Shown: positions 20,125 to 30,377, numbered from the stretch's first letter. The stretch: DNA of 47,881 bases from Brachionus koreanus (GCA_016987375.1 PJRA01000519.1:1740826-1788706); one strand, 5' to 3'. Notes: generated from the sequence alone by a model not told the origin. Made by a program: numbers and translations.

Positions 20125-20558
20125 CAATTTTAGCTTGTCTATTAGTAATAAAGCAGAAATTTTCTGGAAAATCTTTCTTTTTCATAGAGCGTACTCCGAA
20201 AGAATCAACAACAACGCAAATTTCAATTACAACACATAAAGACGGGGTTAAAAAAAAAAGAGGCAGAGCATCTAAAAGACCTTTAGAACCAAGCAACGCG
20301 CAAATAAACCAACAAGAACCAAATGTTTTCGACAAAGACCGCTGTAAAACTGCACACTGAAATTGGTTTAATTTTGTCTATTCTTATTCTATCTGTCTCA
20401 GCATTTGCTTCCATTTTAGGGTAGATTTGTGTGTAAGGCAACAAGTGACGTTCACTTTCATTAAATTGATCTGACATTGCTCTAAAAAAACTGTTTTGTT
20501 TTTTTTCTGTTGCCAAATTTCCCTGTCTATACTTCCCTTGGTATGTATAGTCAATCAA
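20125..20558. pseudogene. Coding-like region, strand unresolved
   Basis: Both strands are open over parts of this interval. On the plus strand about 75 codons include ERTPKESTTTQISITTHKDG and KKKRGRASKRPLEPSN, which contains an AT-hook-like RGRxxKRP. On the minus strand 20283-20558 reads YYLIDYTYQGKYRQGNLATE and FFRAMSDQFNESERHLLPY, slightly like the G-Y-x-L-x-x-x-x-Y-x-G-K block of piggyBac-type transposases. Neither is convincing. The base composition is less AT-rich than the surroundings, which supports coding origin. Confidence 0.35.
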
Positions 20559-21589
20559 ATAGTAACCATCCGATTAACTATTTAACATAGTCTCACATTG
20601 AAGAGCATTATATTTTAGCCAAACATCGATTTATATTATTGTTTTCTTTTGTACCATTTGTCAAGATCAGGATCATAATCATGATTTGTCGCTATTGATT
20701 ACCATTGATCTTTCCCGTCCTTATTTGACTTTTTTCGTTTCTTGTTTTTTTACAAAATCCTTTTTGCTGTCCACAGACAGTCGGACGGACAGACGCGACA
20801 ATCTTAATACCTAGTTTTTTTTTTACTATTTTTTTTTGGTAAAATCAAGGCAACCAAAACCCTTACCTTAAACCCTTACCCGGCCTGATGAAAAAATTAT
20901 AAATATTTTAATTGAATTTTATATTAAAATCTATTATTTATATAAATTATGAAATAAACTTTACAAATAAAATAAATTCTTAATTGAGTTTATTTAGTGC
21001 AGTTTTAAGTTCAATTTGTTAACTCATAAAATATAATTTTTTAATTGTTTATCCGTGACGATCTAAAGCTCTAAAAAATAAAAAATAAATAAAGTTAAAA
21101 ATAGAACATAATTAAAAAAGATAAATTGAAATTAAATTAACGAATATATATCAATTTAAACAAATGAAAATAAGAAACAAAACAAAAAATATTAAAAGAC
21201 ATAAAAAAATAAATCCGCTCTAAAGAATCCAATTGAAATAATTATTATTAAAAAAGTTCAATGAAAAAGCTGAAAATTGGAAAAATAAAGTAATTTTATA
21301 TATCCAATAAAATTTATTCGGTTTGAGTTAAATAATAAAATTTTTTTATTTGATTATAAAAGTTTTTGGTAAACAAGTTATTTATTTATTTTTATCGATT
21401 TCTATTAAAATTGTATTATTTTATTTATTTATTTGTTTTCTGTCTTTCTATTAAAATTCTATAGTTTCGATTCATAATTTGATTTTATTGTAGCTTGTAC
21501 ATTCTAAATCAATTGATGGCAATTCTTTCTTTTGATTAAAATAAGCTGCGTAAAGTTGTCTTTCAATCGGCTGAATCCATCATTTTTTT
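20559..21589. other. AT-rich DNA with a small GC-richer patch
   Basis: A patch at 20760-20890 holds CAGACAGTCGGACGGACAGAC and ACCCTTACCTTAAACCCTTACC, a degenerate telomere-like series. The remaining DNA shows no gene. Confidence 0.45.
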
Positions 21590-22090
21590 TTAAATCTAAA
21601 TTTTGGCAGAGTTTTAGTTTTACTAAAACAGTAAAAACATCTCATACAAAGTCCATCTTTAATTGAAAAAGCCTGTTTTCCGTATTCATTTAGAATGTTT
21701 AGATGATCACAGACTTCACAAGTTACAGCTAAAAATTAAATTTAAAATTAAATTAATTAATATTAATTAAATTTCCTATTTTCATTATGTTTTTTTGCTT
21801 TATCAGCTCTGTCAATGAATAGGCTCACACTATCTACTTTTGTAGAGTTGATATCTGTATCATATATTTCAAATATTATATTATCATCTTTTGGTGTAAT
21901 TATTAAGGGCTCTTTAGAAATGCTTAAACTCATTTTTGTTGAAATACTGTTGTGAAATTTTAATGAAGTTGATTAATCAGCTCTTTGATTTTCTATTTCA
22001 TCTTCATTGAAATCAATTATGCATTTGACTTCAACAAAATCTTCATCATTAAATTAACTTTTCTTACTGCAATAAAAACTCTTGGAAACT
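21590..22090 (-). pseudogene. Coding remnant with zinc-binding-type Cys pairs
   Basis: On the minus strand, from high to low coordinates, the pieces are DEDFVEVKCIIDFNEDEIEN (about 22000-22055), then ISKEPLIITPKDDNIIFEIY with DTDINSTKVDSVSLFIDRAD (about 21800-21930), and after about 50 bp of AT-rich DNA an exon-like stretch CEVCDHLNILNEYGKQAF and GLCMRCFYCFSKTKTLPKF (about 21600-21725). The C-x2-C ... C-x2-C-x2-C spacing suggests a zinc ribbon or finger. A stop at about 21975 breaks the frame between the first two pieces. I do not recognise the family. An intron-containing host gene is possible. Confidence 0.5.
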
Positions 22091-22183
22091 TGAAGACCTT
22101 AAAAAACTTTTTTTTAAATATTTGAGTTTTTACTAATTCAACCATTAACTTGTATTTTTTTTAAAACACTAAACTGGTTACCG

Positions 22184-22205
22184 TTACCCTAACCCTAACC
22201 CTAAA
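22184..22205. repeat. Interstitial telomere-type repeat (CCCTAA)3
   Basis: TTACCCTAACCCTAACCCTA is three CCCTAA units plus a partial unit, in the orientation with the C-rich strand on plus. A degenerate relative lies at about 20855-20882. It could mark a healed break, a telomere-associated insertion or a chance array. Confidence 0.7.
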
Positions 22206-22668
22206 AAACCAAACATTTTTTAAAAAACTAAGTGGTCATTATTTTCCTTTAAATTCTTGTTCCTTAATTTTTTTACATATAAAAAACTCATTCAATTAAC
22301 CAGAATATAAAATAATGTACGACTTGGCCTCTACTTGTCTCTCTTGTGGAAGTTTCCTCTACTGAACTATTGCATAGATTAAAAAAAAAATTTTGATGAG
22401 TTTAAATATGCAATAATTTTTTAAAATGAAGATAACTGGCCAAATTATGTGAAATTGAGTAAATGTTATATCTTAATATTTAAGTTAAAACAATTAGGAT
22501 TTTTATTAACTCCGTCTACCCTACCAGAGTCATCTGATTGGGTATCATCCGCATTTCTTAATAGTTAAAGAGCCAGTCAGGCTAATTTTCTTCGAGGCTT
22601 GGTTCAATAAATTATTTTTTAATAATTATTATTATAGGAATAATTGAAATATTGTAATATTGTATTGG
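22206..22668. other. AT-rich DNA left of the hAT element
   Basis: No gene is supported. The patch CCGTCTACCCTACCAGAGTC (about 22512) is less AT-rich, but I cannot assign it. Confidence 0.45.
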
Positions 22669-22676
22669 TATTAGAA

Positions 22677-24209
22677 TAGGCATGCTTCCGTTTATTGAAA
22701 AAATGTTATTTAACGGAAAAATTTAACGATTTTGAAAAACAATAAATTTTTCTAAAAAATTTATCATTAGATCATTTGTACAATTTTATACCTGAAATAC
22801 TATAATTATAAAACAGTTATTATCGTTAATGTTATTAACTTTTTTTTTTTTATTGAAATTTTAAGCCAAACATTGTGCATGTTGTTTTCTTTAATCTCAA
22901 AGTTGCTTCATAAAAAGGCTTCAAAACAAAAACTAAAGACTCAATTAATTCCCAATCATTCGAAAAAATTCTTAAATTTTCAATTTTTTCTGTTTGTTTG
23001 AGTGTAATATTAGGAATTTCAGTAGAATCAAGAGTAATTGAATTTATGATATAATTAAATTTGTAAAAACGTTCAAGCATATAAGATAAAGCGTATTCCA
23101 TCGCACGTTAAAATCCAAAAACAAATTATTATTTTTCAAACTAGCATCAGACGATTTTTTTAAAAGCCATCTTAATATTGTTCGAATTTCTGTAAATTTT
23201 AATAAGCTTTCTAACTTTACAAAGGACAGCTCCTTAATTAAAGAAAAGGTTTTTTTTTTATTAGAAGCAAGTACGGTCATTTTTTTTTCAGAATCACTTA
23301 GAATTTCTTTAATATTATGGAAGTGTCCTAAGTGTGATTTTAAATTTCCACAGGATCCTTTGATTATTCTGAATACTTGTTTTTCTTGCTTGATTAAAAA
23401 AAAATTATTCAATTTAATAAAATAAAATAAAATTTTTTCATCTTCTTTAAGACAAATTTTGCACTGATACGTTGAATTATCAATTTTTTCAAAAATTCCC
23501 AAACTTTTTCTTTTTTAACTTTTTTAACAAATTGACTCTGATTTACTTCTCTATGTTGATAATCCATTTCAAAATCCGTGTCGTCACTATTTTGTCTATC
23601 AACAGGATTCGAAGAATTGATTATGCTAAAACTAGTGTTACGATTTAAAATTTGCATCAACTTCTATTGAATTACTCAAACTTGAGTTGATCAAACTCGT
23701 ATTTCGAAGGATATTTCCTAATACTTGAGTTGGTGTTTGACTTCTACTTCGAGTTCCTCTTAACTCATTTTGAGTTTTTTCAATATTTTAATTTTTCATT
23801 TTAAATAAAAAATCTTCGAATTTCATATTTGGATTTAAATAAAATTTATCATAGTTTTAAAGAATTTCTATAAGATAGCAATAATAATAAAACAAAATTT
23901 AAATATATTTTAACTTTTAATTTAAGAATAATTTATTCAAACAAGAATATTTTTTTTAAGACAATTTAATTTGTATTTATTTATTTTTATTTATATTTAT
24001 TGAAAAATTCATATAATGTTAACACATAATCGTTAACGCTAATTAACGGGAGTTAAAACGTTTATAACTTTAACGAAAAAAACGGTTTTAGATTTGCCAA
24101 AAATAACATTATTTTTTTTGTTTTTACTAGTTCATTTGTTAAATTAACAAATTTTGCAAAAAAAAAGAATCGTTAATTTTTTTAACGATTAATAACGTTA
24201 GCATACCCG
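22677..24209 (-). mobile_element. Complete but decayed hAT transposon, 1533 bp
   Basis: TATTAGAA occurs at 22669-22676 and 24210-24217, the 8-bp target-site duplication typical of hAT elements. The termini TAGGCATGCTTCCGTTT and, reverse complemented, CGGGTATGCTAACGTTA match at about 11 of the first 16 positions. The subterminal DNA (24030-24200) is rich in TTAACG/CGTTAA motifs. Between the ends lies a broken hAT transposase on the minus strand. The element is therefore delimited at both ends, unlike the hAT remnant at 3660-4890. Confidence 0.85.
22850..23660 (-). pseudogene. hAT transposase of the 22.7-24.2 kb element
   Basis: The N-terminal part holds a BED-type zinc finger: CKICLKEDEK (about 23450) followed by GNLKSHLGHFHNIKE (about 23315-23360). 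Further on are FNVRWNTLYL (about 23080-23110) and, in the next frame, MLERFYKFNYIINSITL with DWELIESLVFVLKPFYEATL (about 22885-22955), the conserved hAT R-W-N-S-x-x-x-M-L-x-R and W-x-x-x-x-x-x-x-x-L-x-P-F blocks. The catalytic domain between them is largely missing, and frameshifts lie at about 23500 and 23095, so it is inactive. The C-terminal dimerisation region (W-W) is absent. Confidence 0.83.
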
Positions 24210-24217
24210 TATTAGAA

Positions 24218-24630
24218 GCATAATTAGCCATGTCTTTAATTTTTTTTACCAAAAAATTAGACAGTATTTTTGTAGGGTCCAATTTTATATATTTTGTAAT
24301 CAAAATTTATTAATTATAATATTTTTTTTAATTATGATTTTGATAGAAAAAAAATTGATTAAATTTATTCATTTATTTAATAAGCAAGAGAAGTACCAAA
24401 AAAGGTATTTATTTACTTTTATTTATTTGCTTTTTAATATTTAAACATGTATTTCAATCTGAAAGAGTTGAAGCTCGGTAAAGATAAACAAATAAATAGT
24501 GTTAAAATCTCTCGGAAATACCCAATTTCTGTAAATCCCTGCAACTTTGTAAAACTATGTTTCAGCTGATACAACTTACAAAACAAGTTTTAGACTCACA
24601 GTTAAGAACTTTTTAATTCAAAAATTCACA
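24218..24630. other. AT-rich DNA between the hAT element and the 5.8S-like scrap
   Basis: The part 24470-24600 is somewhat less AT-rich (CTCGGAAATACCCAATTTCTG) and may belong to the rRNA-like scrap that follows. No gene is supported. Confidence 0.4.
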
Positions 24631-24632
24631 AT

Positions 24633-24685
24633 GCTTAATAATTGGATCACTCGGCAAGGGTAACATTCATGAAATGCAGTACTTT
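24633..24685 (+). ncRNA. 5.8S rRNA-like fragment (probable pseudogene)
   Basis: GCTTAATAATTGGATCACTC continues with GGC, and then ATGAAATGCAGTACTTTG follows 13 nt later. The 12-mer GGATCACTCGGC and the following ATGAA...GCAG are the best-conserved 5' part of eukaryotic 5.8S rRNA. The linker is 3 nt longer than usual and similarity ends at about 24685. No 18S or 28S sequence flanks it, so this would be a detached, non-functional scrap. Confidence 0.45.
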
Positions 24686-24706
24686 GTTATTTATAAATAA
24701 GGGTAT

Positions 24707-24728
24707 AATGGTGTGTGCACACACCATT
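24707..24728. other. Perfect 22-bp palindrome
   Basis: AATGGTGTGTGCACACACCATT equals its own reverse complement. It lies about 20 bp after the 5.8S-like scrap. Its GC content is well above the surroundings. It could form a cruciform or a transcript hairpin. Confidence 0.7.
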
Positions 24729-24903
24729 TTGTATGTAGAACAACTATGTATTCAATTAGGTTTAATTTTTGGAAAATTTAAAATTTAAAAAATTGTAAAA
24801 TTTTTCTTGGCAAAAAAAATAATAAATTTATTAAATGATTAAAAAAAATTGTCTGTAAAAATTAAAAATCAAATATTAGTTAGAAGTTTCAGTTCAAAAA
24901 TTC

Positions 24904-26406
24904 TCACTTTTCCCTAATAGAGTAACAATGAAAATCATATTCAAAAAAATCATTGAAATTTTTTATAATAACTTCAGGATTCACTTGGGCGTAAATTAGA
25001 GGATTTTTAATTTTATTTAAAGTAATAATTGGATTCAATTGCTCTAATGAAAATACAAACTCTTCATTTTCTTCAATGTTGTTCAGAAAATTTCTAATAG
25101 CTGTAAAATTATAACTCATAGCTTTGAATTTTATCTCTATTTCTTTTTTATCAACTTTTGCTTTGTTTTCAACGATTTCTGTGTCAATTTTTTGAAAATC
25201 ACTTTGAATTAATCTATAAAAATAGTCGGCCAAATTTTCTCTATTTTTAACTATTGTTTGACTAATTTTATCTTTATTTAAAAGAGTCAAATTTGGATTT
25301 ATTGAAGCTAAAACAACTTTTTCTTTATCTTCAATATCAATTTTTAAATTACTACAAATTTCATTTTTAAATGTGGAAAGGTCTCCATTTGAATCATCTA
25401 GCAAGTTATCACATTTATTAAAAACAAGTGTGAATTTATTTGTACTTGTATGGCGAATTAAATTAAAAAGATTCGAAATAGAATCTGTTTCAGCTTTGTG
25501 TTGTGCATCAAGAACCAAACAAGCTCTATTTAAAAATGAAACAGAAAAGTAAAACTCGAGCTTGTTTTCAGCTCGAATGTTGTCAAAGTGAGCATAGTCT
25601 ATCAAAATTAAATTTGGATTATTGTAAAGAACGTAAGGCTTGGCGTTCTGAGTAGCTTCAACTGAACTTTTGAAGGCATTTCGATTTGTTAACAACTCGC
25701 AAAATGTCGATTTGCCTGTCTTCTTTGTTCCTATGACACCGAAAAAATAGTTTTGACAGAGAATGTCTCTAATGCGACGGTTGAGCGCTATTGTGGCTAA
25801 AAGATTTTGTTCTTCAAGATTTGAATGCTCTTTGATTTGGATTTTTGGACTAATAAATTTTTCTATGTATCCCAAATAGGGCAAATCATTATAGATATTT
25901 TCCAGGCTATATGTTTTCATTACTTGATTTATAAAAATTTTGTACGAATCATCGATATCTTTGCTTCTAAAGTAATAACCCCATAAATTGCTTAGCGCAT
26001 TACGATCAAAATTAATGATTGATCTAAAAAGACATTTGAACCAGTTTTTCCTGATAAAGTTAGAACAAAACTCGGTTTTTATCATGTACACTGTTGGGAA
26101 AATTTTTCCAATTAGTTCATTTGTTGAACAAGAGCCCAAAGCTGTTCTTAAACTCGAATATTTAGTGTTAAAAACAATAGACTCCAAAATGTATTTAAGG
26201 CCATCATCGAAACAATCTGTGTACAGACATGAAAACAATGCACCTTTAAGCTCATTTTTCTTTTCGTTGTCCATAAAAAAACTTGCTTCTTTATCCAGCC
26301 AAATTTTGTCTAATTCATTAAATATATCCAACAGCTCTTTTTTACTTTCTATTAAATTTATTTCAAATAAAGTTGAGTCAATGTATTTTTGAAAATAAGA
26401 ATTTTC
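24904..26406 (-). CDS. GTPase-like P-loop protein
   Basis: A long open frame on the minus strand ends at 24904. Counting from codon 26329-26331 (a TTG) as residue 1, the G1 P-loop GTKKTGKS lies at 201-208 and NKCD (G4) at 305-308. LILIDYAH at 241-248 sits where G3 (DxxG) is expected and lacks the Gly. About 200 alpha-helix-like residues precede the G domain and about 120 follow. The frame stays open and coding-like up to a stop at 26407-26409, without an ATG before 26272-26274. Either the protein starts at that ATG or an upstream exon joins at an AG near 26406. The family could be dynamin/GBP-like or another large GTPase. I cannot place it. Its neighbour on the same strand is the lipase, with a mariner remnant between. 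Confidence 0.75.
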   Translation of the reverse strand, partial: ENSYFQKYIDSTLFEINLIESKKELLDIFNELDKIWLDKEASFFMDNEKKNELKGALFSCLYTDCFDDGLKYILESIVFNTKYSSLRTALGSCSTNELIGKIFPTVYMIKTEFCSNFIRKNWFKCLFRSIINFDRNALSNLWGYYFRSKDIDDSYKIFINQVMKTYSLENIYNDLPYLGYIEKFISPKIQIKEHSNLEEQNLLATIALNRRIRDILCQNYFFGVIGTKKTGKSTFCELLTNRNAFKSSVEATQNAKPYVLYNNPNLILIDYAHFDNIRAENKLEFYFSVSFLNRACLVLDAQHKAETDSISNLFNLIRHTSTNKFTLVFNKCDNLLDDSNGDLSTFKNEICSNLKIDIEDKEKVVLASINPNLTLLNKDKISQTIVKNRENLADYFYRLIQSDFQKIDTEIVENKAKVDKKEIEIKFKAMSYNFTAIRNFLNNIEENEEFVFSLEQLNPIITLNKIKNPLIYAQVNPEVIIKNFNDFFEYDFHCYSIREK

Positions 26407-27225
26407 TTAATTCATAAAATTTTATTTTAAGTTGCAGGCTTAAAAAGAATTTTCATTGGTGTTAATAAAATTCATTATAAAACGCAACAAAAACCTGGAG
26501 AAAAAACTAGAGTTAGCGATTGTTTTCTTTTTTTAATCGACTACTCGAAAGCTGAAATAAATTCAAAAACGAAATAAACAAATTTTTTTTAGAGCGGATG
26601 TTAAAATAAAATATAAGTTCTTTTTTGAAGAATTTTTTCATTTTATACCTAATTTAAATAATTTAAAATAATTTATGATTAATTTTTCCAATCTTTCGAG
26701 TGGTAAGAGCCTCCCAATTAATAATTATTTCAAGTACTCCTTAATACTCTCATTAAAATAATATCCTTTATCTTCACCAATTTTTCCATGCTTGGAAAAA
26801 AATTACCCCTTTGCTCAAATTTCAAATAGGCTTTACAAATATAAGGTTTTTCAATTAATGATAAACCAATGATCAAAAAATTAGTTACAAACGATGAATT
26901 AGGTAATGGTTAGGGTTCAAAAAAATTTTATATTTTGTTTATAAAATCTACTAATTCTTTTCATTTTAACCGTTTATTTTACCAAATTAATTTTTAAATT
27001 TTTTAATTTCTCTTTTTTTGATTGTTTTAATTGAACTAAACAATTAAAGCTATTTTTTAAAAATTGTAATTTCCTTTTAATTCCGTGTTTTTCACACTTT
27101 ATATTATAGCATTGTCATTTGCCCTCCTAACTATTAAGTATATAGATTCAGTGAATTATCTACCAGATCATCAAAATTTTTTTTTTTTTTTTTAATTTTT
27201 CAATTAAAATAAGTAATTTTTAGCT
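26407..27225. other. Intergenic DNA upstream of the GTPase-like gene
   Basis: No gene is supported. The promoter and a possible first exon of the GTPase-like gene should lie in 26420-26560. A run of about 20 T residues is at about 27176-27193, outside the mariner coding remnant. Confidence 0.45.
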
Positions 27226-27229
27226 AATC

Positions 27230-28120
27230 TTCAAAATATGAACCATTATGCTCTATGGTCTTTAGCCATCTATCAACGAGTAGTTCGATCCCTCTCTTGT
27301 ACCATTTACGGCTTTAGGAGCCAAAAAAACTCACGACACCATTTTTCAACCTGGTCTAGGTTAGTAAAATGCCTTTATCTAAGAAAGTGAGCCATTGGGC
27401 GAAAAATATGATAATCAGAAGGAAGAAGATCTGAGCTATATACTGGATGAAGAAGAAGTTTATTATATTTGCTATATTTGCTATTACTCTTCTAGCTGTA
27501 TAAGGTCTAACCTTATCTTGAATGTACCTAGCTAATAAACCTAGCTTTTGGTTGACCAAAGAAGGATATTTTTCTCGAAGTGAAGAATATATTAGTTCAA
27601 ATTGTTTAGAATAAAGTTTTGCATTTAAAGCACGACCATCTGAAACCAGCTCAAGCATTATTACCTACTAGTAATTCTATCTAACACACAATACCCCCTT
27701 TTTATCAAAGCGTTCTCTTTTCACGGCTGGCTGAACTGATTGGAATGGGTTCAACCATTGATTCCTGTTATCATAATTTCGTAAAAAGATCCACTTCTCA
27801 TCACATCAGTAATGATCCGTCTGAAAAACCGTTCATATAGAGGACTTTCAAGCAGTTTCCTACAAATTTCAATGCGAAGTTGGATATCGAAATCTGTCAA
27901 ATTATGAGGAACAACTTGACAACGTCTGTTAACTTTGTTAATCAAATTAATGTGACGAGATATCGTCGATTGTGATGTGTAAAGGTCATTTGATTATTTG
28001 GCGAGTTGGGGTTGCTCTCAACAGCCGTGCGCAGAGCATTCTGATCAAGAATGACTGGTCTACCAGAATGACTGACCCTTTCTGCCTCTGAAAGCTGAAA
28101 GCACCTTTCACTAGACATAT
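27230..28120 (-). pseudogene. mariner-type transposase pseudogene
   Basis: Reading the minus strand: N-terminal HTH-region remains with SGRPVILDQNALRTAVESNP (about 28015-28075), then LRIEICRKLLESPLYERFF with RRIITD (about 27815-27890), then LYSKQFELIYSSLREKYPSL (about 27555-27615), a block ARYIQDKVRPYTARRV (about 27480-27530) in place of the usual H-Q-D-N-A-R-P-H-T-A, and finally LVDRWLKTIEHNGSYFED (about 27225-27285). These are the mariner blocks in order. The third catalytic block is altered, and stops and frameshifts occur at about 27950, 27750 and 27360. Terminal inverted repeats were not located. Confidence 0.87.
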
Positions 28121-28429
28121 TTCATGCTGCTGATAGGCCTTTATTCCAATAATGACGTAACAGTACCAAAATTACAAAATTTTCATTTTATAAAATTTTT
28201 TAGAATTAAATAAACAAAGAGTTATCAAGAGCATTTATTTCTGTTTATTTTAACATATAAAATGACTTCAAGTTTTTGAATTAAAAAGATGCTAAAATCA
28301 AAAATAAAAAATAAAACCTTTTAAAAAACGTAAAATTTTATGACATAATATTATTTAATAAATGTAACCGAATTTTTTTTTAAAAGCTGATTATAATAAA
28401 TTGCAAAATTTCATATTTTCTTTTTCTCT
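28121..28429. other. Spacer between mariner remnant and lipase gene
   Basis: AT-rich DNA containing the 3' region of the lipase gene. No other feature is supported. Confidence 0.45.
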
Positions 28430-29992
28430 TCATATGTTTTCATCTTTAATTTCTAACTTATTAATTATATTAACAAATATTGCAGCAGTTAGATAGAGCT
28501 TGTCCATTGGCATATCTTGAATGCACTGTTGTTTATGAGTTAGATTCTCCTTAACATCGCTGTCTTTTAAAGAAATTTTGAGATTAATGCAGTTAAAGTG
28601 TCCAAAAATTTCACACTCTATTTCAACAACATTATATCTTAATTTATTATCTGACGTCAATAAAGACTTGAATATGTTGAATTTGTAAACAAGTGAATTT
28701 CTTGACTCGCTTTGCCCTGAATATTTGAAAGGATACTCAGAGACTTCAGTCGAAGTCGAATCAAGACTATATTTAGAATTTTTAATTCTAACAAAAAGTA
28801 TCTGATCGTGATTTTCTCCACACAAAAATAAAAAAAGCTCATCCCACAGCTCATTCTTAATTAGAATAATTTGTTTCTCAAAGCTTTCTGCTTTCAAATC
28901 TAAATCTCTAATTGTCGTGATTCCATTTACATCACAGGATTTTCTTTTCAAAATATTGTTCAATTTAGAATAATATTCATTCATTTTATGATTGTCAATT
29001 CGATTCATAAGATTTTGATTGATTATATTTTCTCTTATTGAACTAAACATTAAACTAGATTTCATAGAAATGTGTTTTAAACTTTGTTTTTCAATTCTAA
29101 ATAATTTTCCAAATGGATGATACTGTGGCAAAAACGCTTTCAAAATTTTGTCTGTTATCTGAGGTAGGGCGTTTTTTAAAAAATCTACTAATAAATTAGC
29201 TTCATCTTTTTTAACTAAGGCGACGTCTAAGAGCTTATTTATTTTCATGTATGCTTCTTGACTTGTTTTTGACAAGTTATTATTGTGTATTAGGTCTGCA
29301 AGGTCATCCATGAGCGAGTTAACAATATCATCTTCATTTATGAAGAAATGAAAATTCTTGCTAAATTTAAAATTTTCACTGAAGGTTTTGTCCGCGAATA
29401 GTGGTGAGCCAAATCCAATGAAAAAAACGTTTTTCGCTTTTTCCTCGTGCATTCTAGAAGTTAGTTTTATTGCTGTCATCGAGGCGACAGCTGCGCCCAG
29501 ACTATGTCCAGTGAATACGATTTTGTATCCCGCGTTTATTTTGTGAACAAAATATTTCAAATTAATAAGCTCAGAGCGACTGTATATTCCAGAATGAAAT
29601 TTACCACTAAGCATTTCATTTACTTGGGAAATGCAATTGATGTCTGTAAGAAAATCGCTCAGATTTTGAGTGCCGCGAAATGCTATGAACAAAGTCTTAC
29701 TAAAAAGCATACTCTCAAAGATCATGTATTTCACATCGCTCAAGCCGACAATAAGATTCAAGTTTTCGGCCCTATCGACAGACTGGCTTACACATAATCT
29801 TTGTATTGAATGACCACAATCCGAATAATTTCCTTTTTCTAGTTCATAAAATGGATCGTTTTGGTAAATTACATTTGATGCCAAAGCACACAAGTACAAA
29901 ATTTCCTTATAGCCTGAATTTAAATTTTCAATTTTATCATCTGCTGTAAAATCAAAATCGATTGATTCTTTTTCTTTGTCCATATTCATCAT
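28430..29992 (-). CDS. Class 3 lipase-like alpha/beta hydrolase
   Basis: This is an intact, single-exon 520-residue protein that starts at the first of three closely spaced ATGs (29990-29992). The lipase class 3 core spans about residues 30-300: IAFRGTQNLSDFLTDI (103-118, the F-R-G-T oxyanion-side motif), the nucleophile elbow TGHSLGAAVA (161-170, Ser164), GFGSPLFAD (193-201), an acidic NEDDIV (219-224, likely catalytic Asp) and QYHPFG (290-295, likely catalytic His292). A further 220 residues are of unknown function and could be an accessory domain. No signal peptide is visible, so it is probably cytosolic or membrane-associated. Family members hydrolyse acylglycerols. The substrate here is unknown. 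Confidence 0.9.
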   Translation of the reverse strand: MMNMDKEKESIDFDFTADDKIENLNSGYKEILYLCALASNVIYQNDPFYELEKGNYSDCGHSIQRLCVSQSVDRAENLNLIVGLSDVKYMIFESMLFSKTLFIAFRGTQNLSDFLTDINCISQVNEMLSGKFHSGIYSRSELINLKYFVHKINAGYKIVFTGHSLGAAVASMTAIKLTSRMHEEKAKNVFFIGFGSPLFADKTFSENFKFSKNFHFFINEDDIVNSLMDDLADLIHNNNLSKTSQEAYMKINKLLDVALVKKDEANLLVDFLKNALPQITDKILKAFLPQYHPFGKLFRIEKQSLKHISMKSSLMFSSIRENIINQNLMNRIDNHKMNEYYSKLNNILKRKSCDVNGITTIRDLDLKAESFEKQIILIKNELWDELFLFLCGENHDQILFVRIKNSKYSLDSTSTEVSEYPFKYSGQSESRNSLVYKFNIFKSLLTSDNKLRYNVVEIECEIFGHFNCINLKISLKDSDVKENLTHKQQCIQDMPMDKLYLTAAIFVNIINKLEIKDENI

Positions 29993-30376
29993 GTCTAAAT
30001 AAAACTAAATATCATTTCTCATAAAAATAAAAGATCAGCTAATTCTTCCTTTTGAAAGCAATCGCTAACTTCCTAATTAAAATTTTGACTATTCATTCAA
30101 ACTCGAATAGCTCAAAGTCCAAAAATTTTCCTATAGATTATTTTACTGTTCAAATATTAAAAATTTTAATTTTGAGAAATTTTTTATCAAAAAAATTATG
30201 AATTTACTAAAATATTTTGAATAAATTAGAAAAAACCTTTGTGTTAAGGTAATTACTAAAAAATTTAAACAAGTTTGACTTTATTGAAGAACAAAAAAAT
30301 CATGATCAAACTCAGTTCGCTCAAACTATATAAATATATTGGTGTCACCGTATAATTTTTGAAATTGAAACAGAAG
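29993..30376. other. Region upstream of the lipase and GH31 remnant
   Basis: Divergent spacing: the lipase promoter (minus) and the broken 5' side of the GH31 pseudogene (plus) both lie here. No motif is supported. Confidence 0.45.
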
Positions 30377-30377
30377 T

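Noticed and set aside
20090..20335. 81-codon minus-strand frame
   Set aside because: The plus strand reads better here (AT-hook-like KKRGRASKRP). Kept only as an unresolved region.
27176..27193. T run near the mariner remnant as a retroposed poly(A) tail
   Set aside because: No target duplication or retroposed body was found. A and T runs are common throughout the window.
26511..30071. AGTTAGCGATTG(T/C)TTTC at 26511-26527 and inverted at about 30055-30071, flanking mariner and lipase
   Set aside because: Only 16 of 17 bp match and similarity ends at once on both sides. No target duplication. Not enough for an element.
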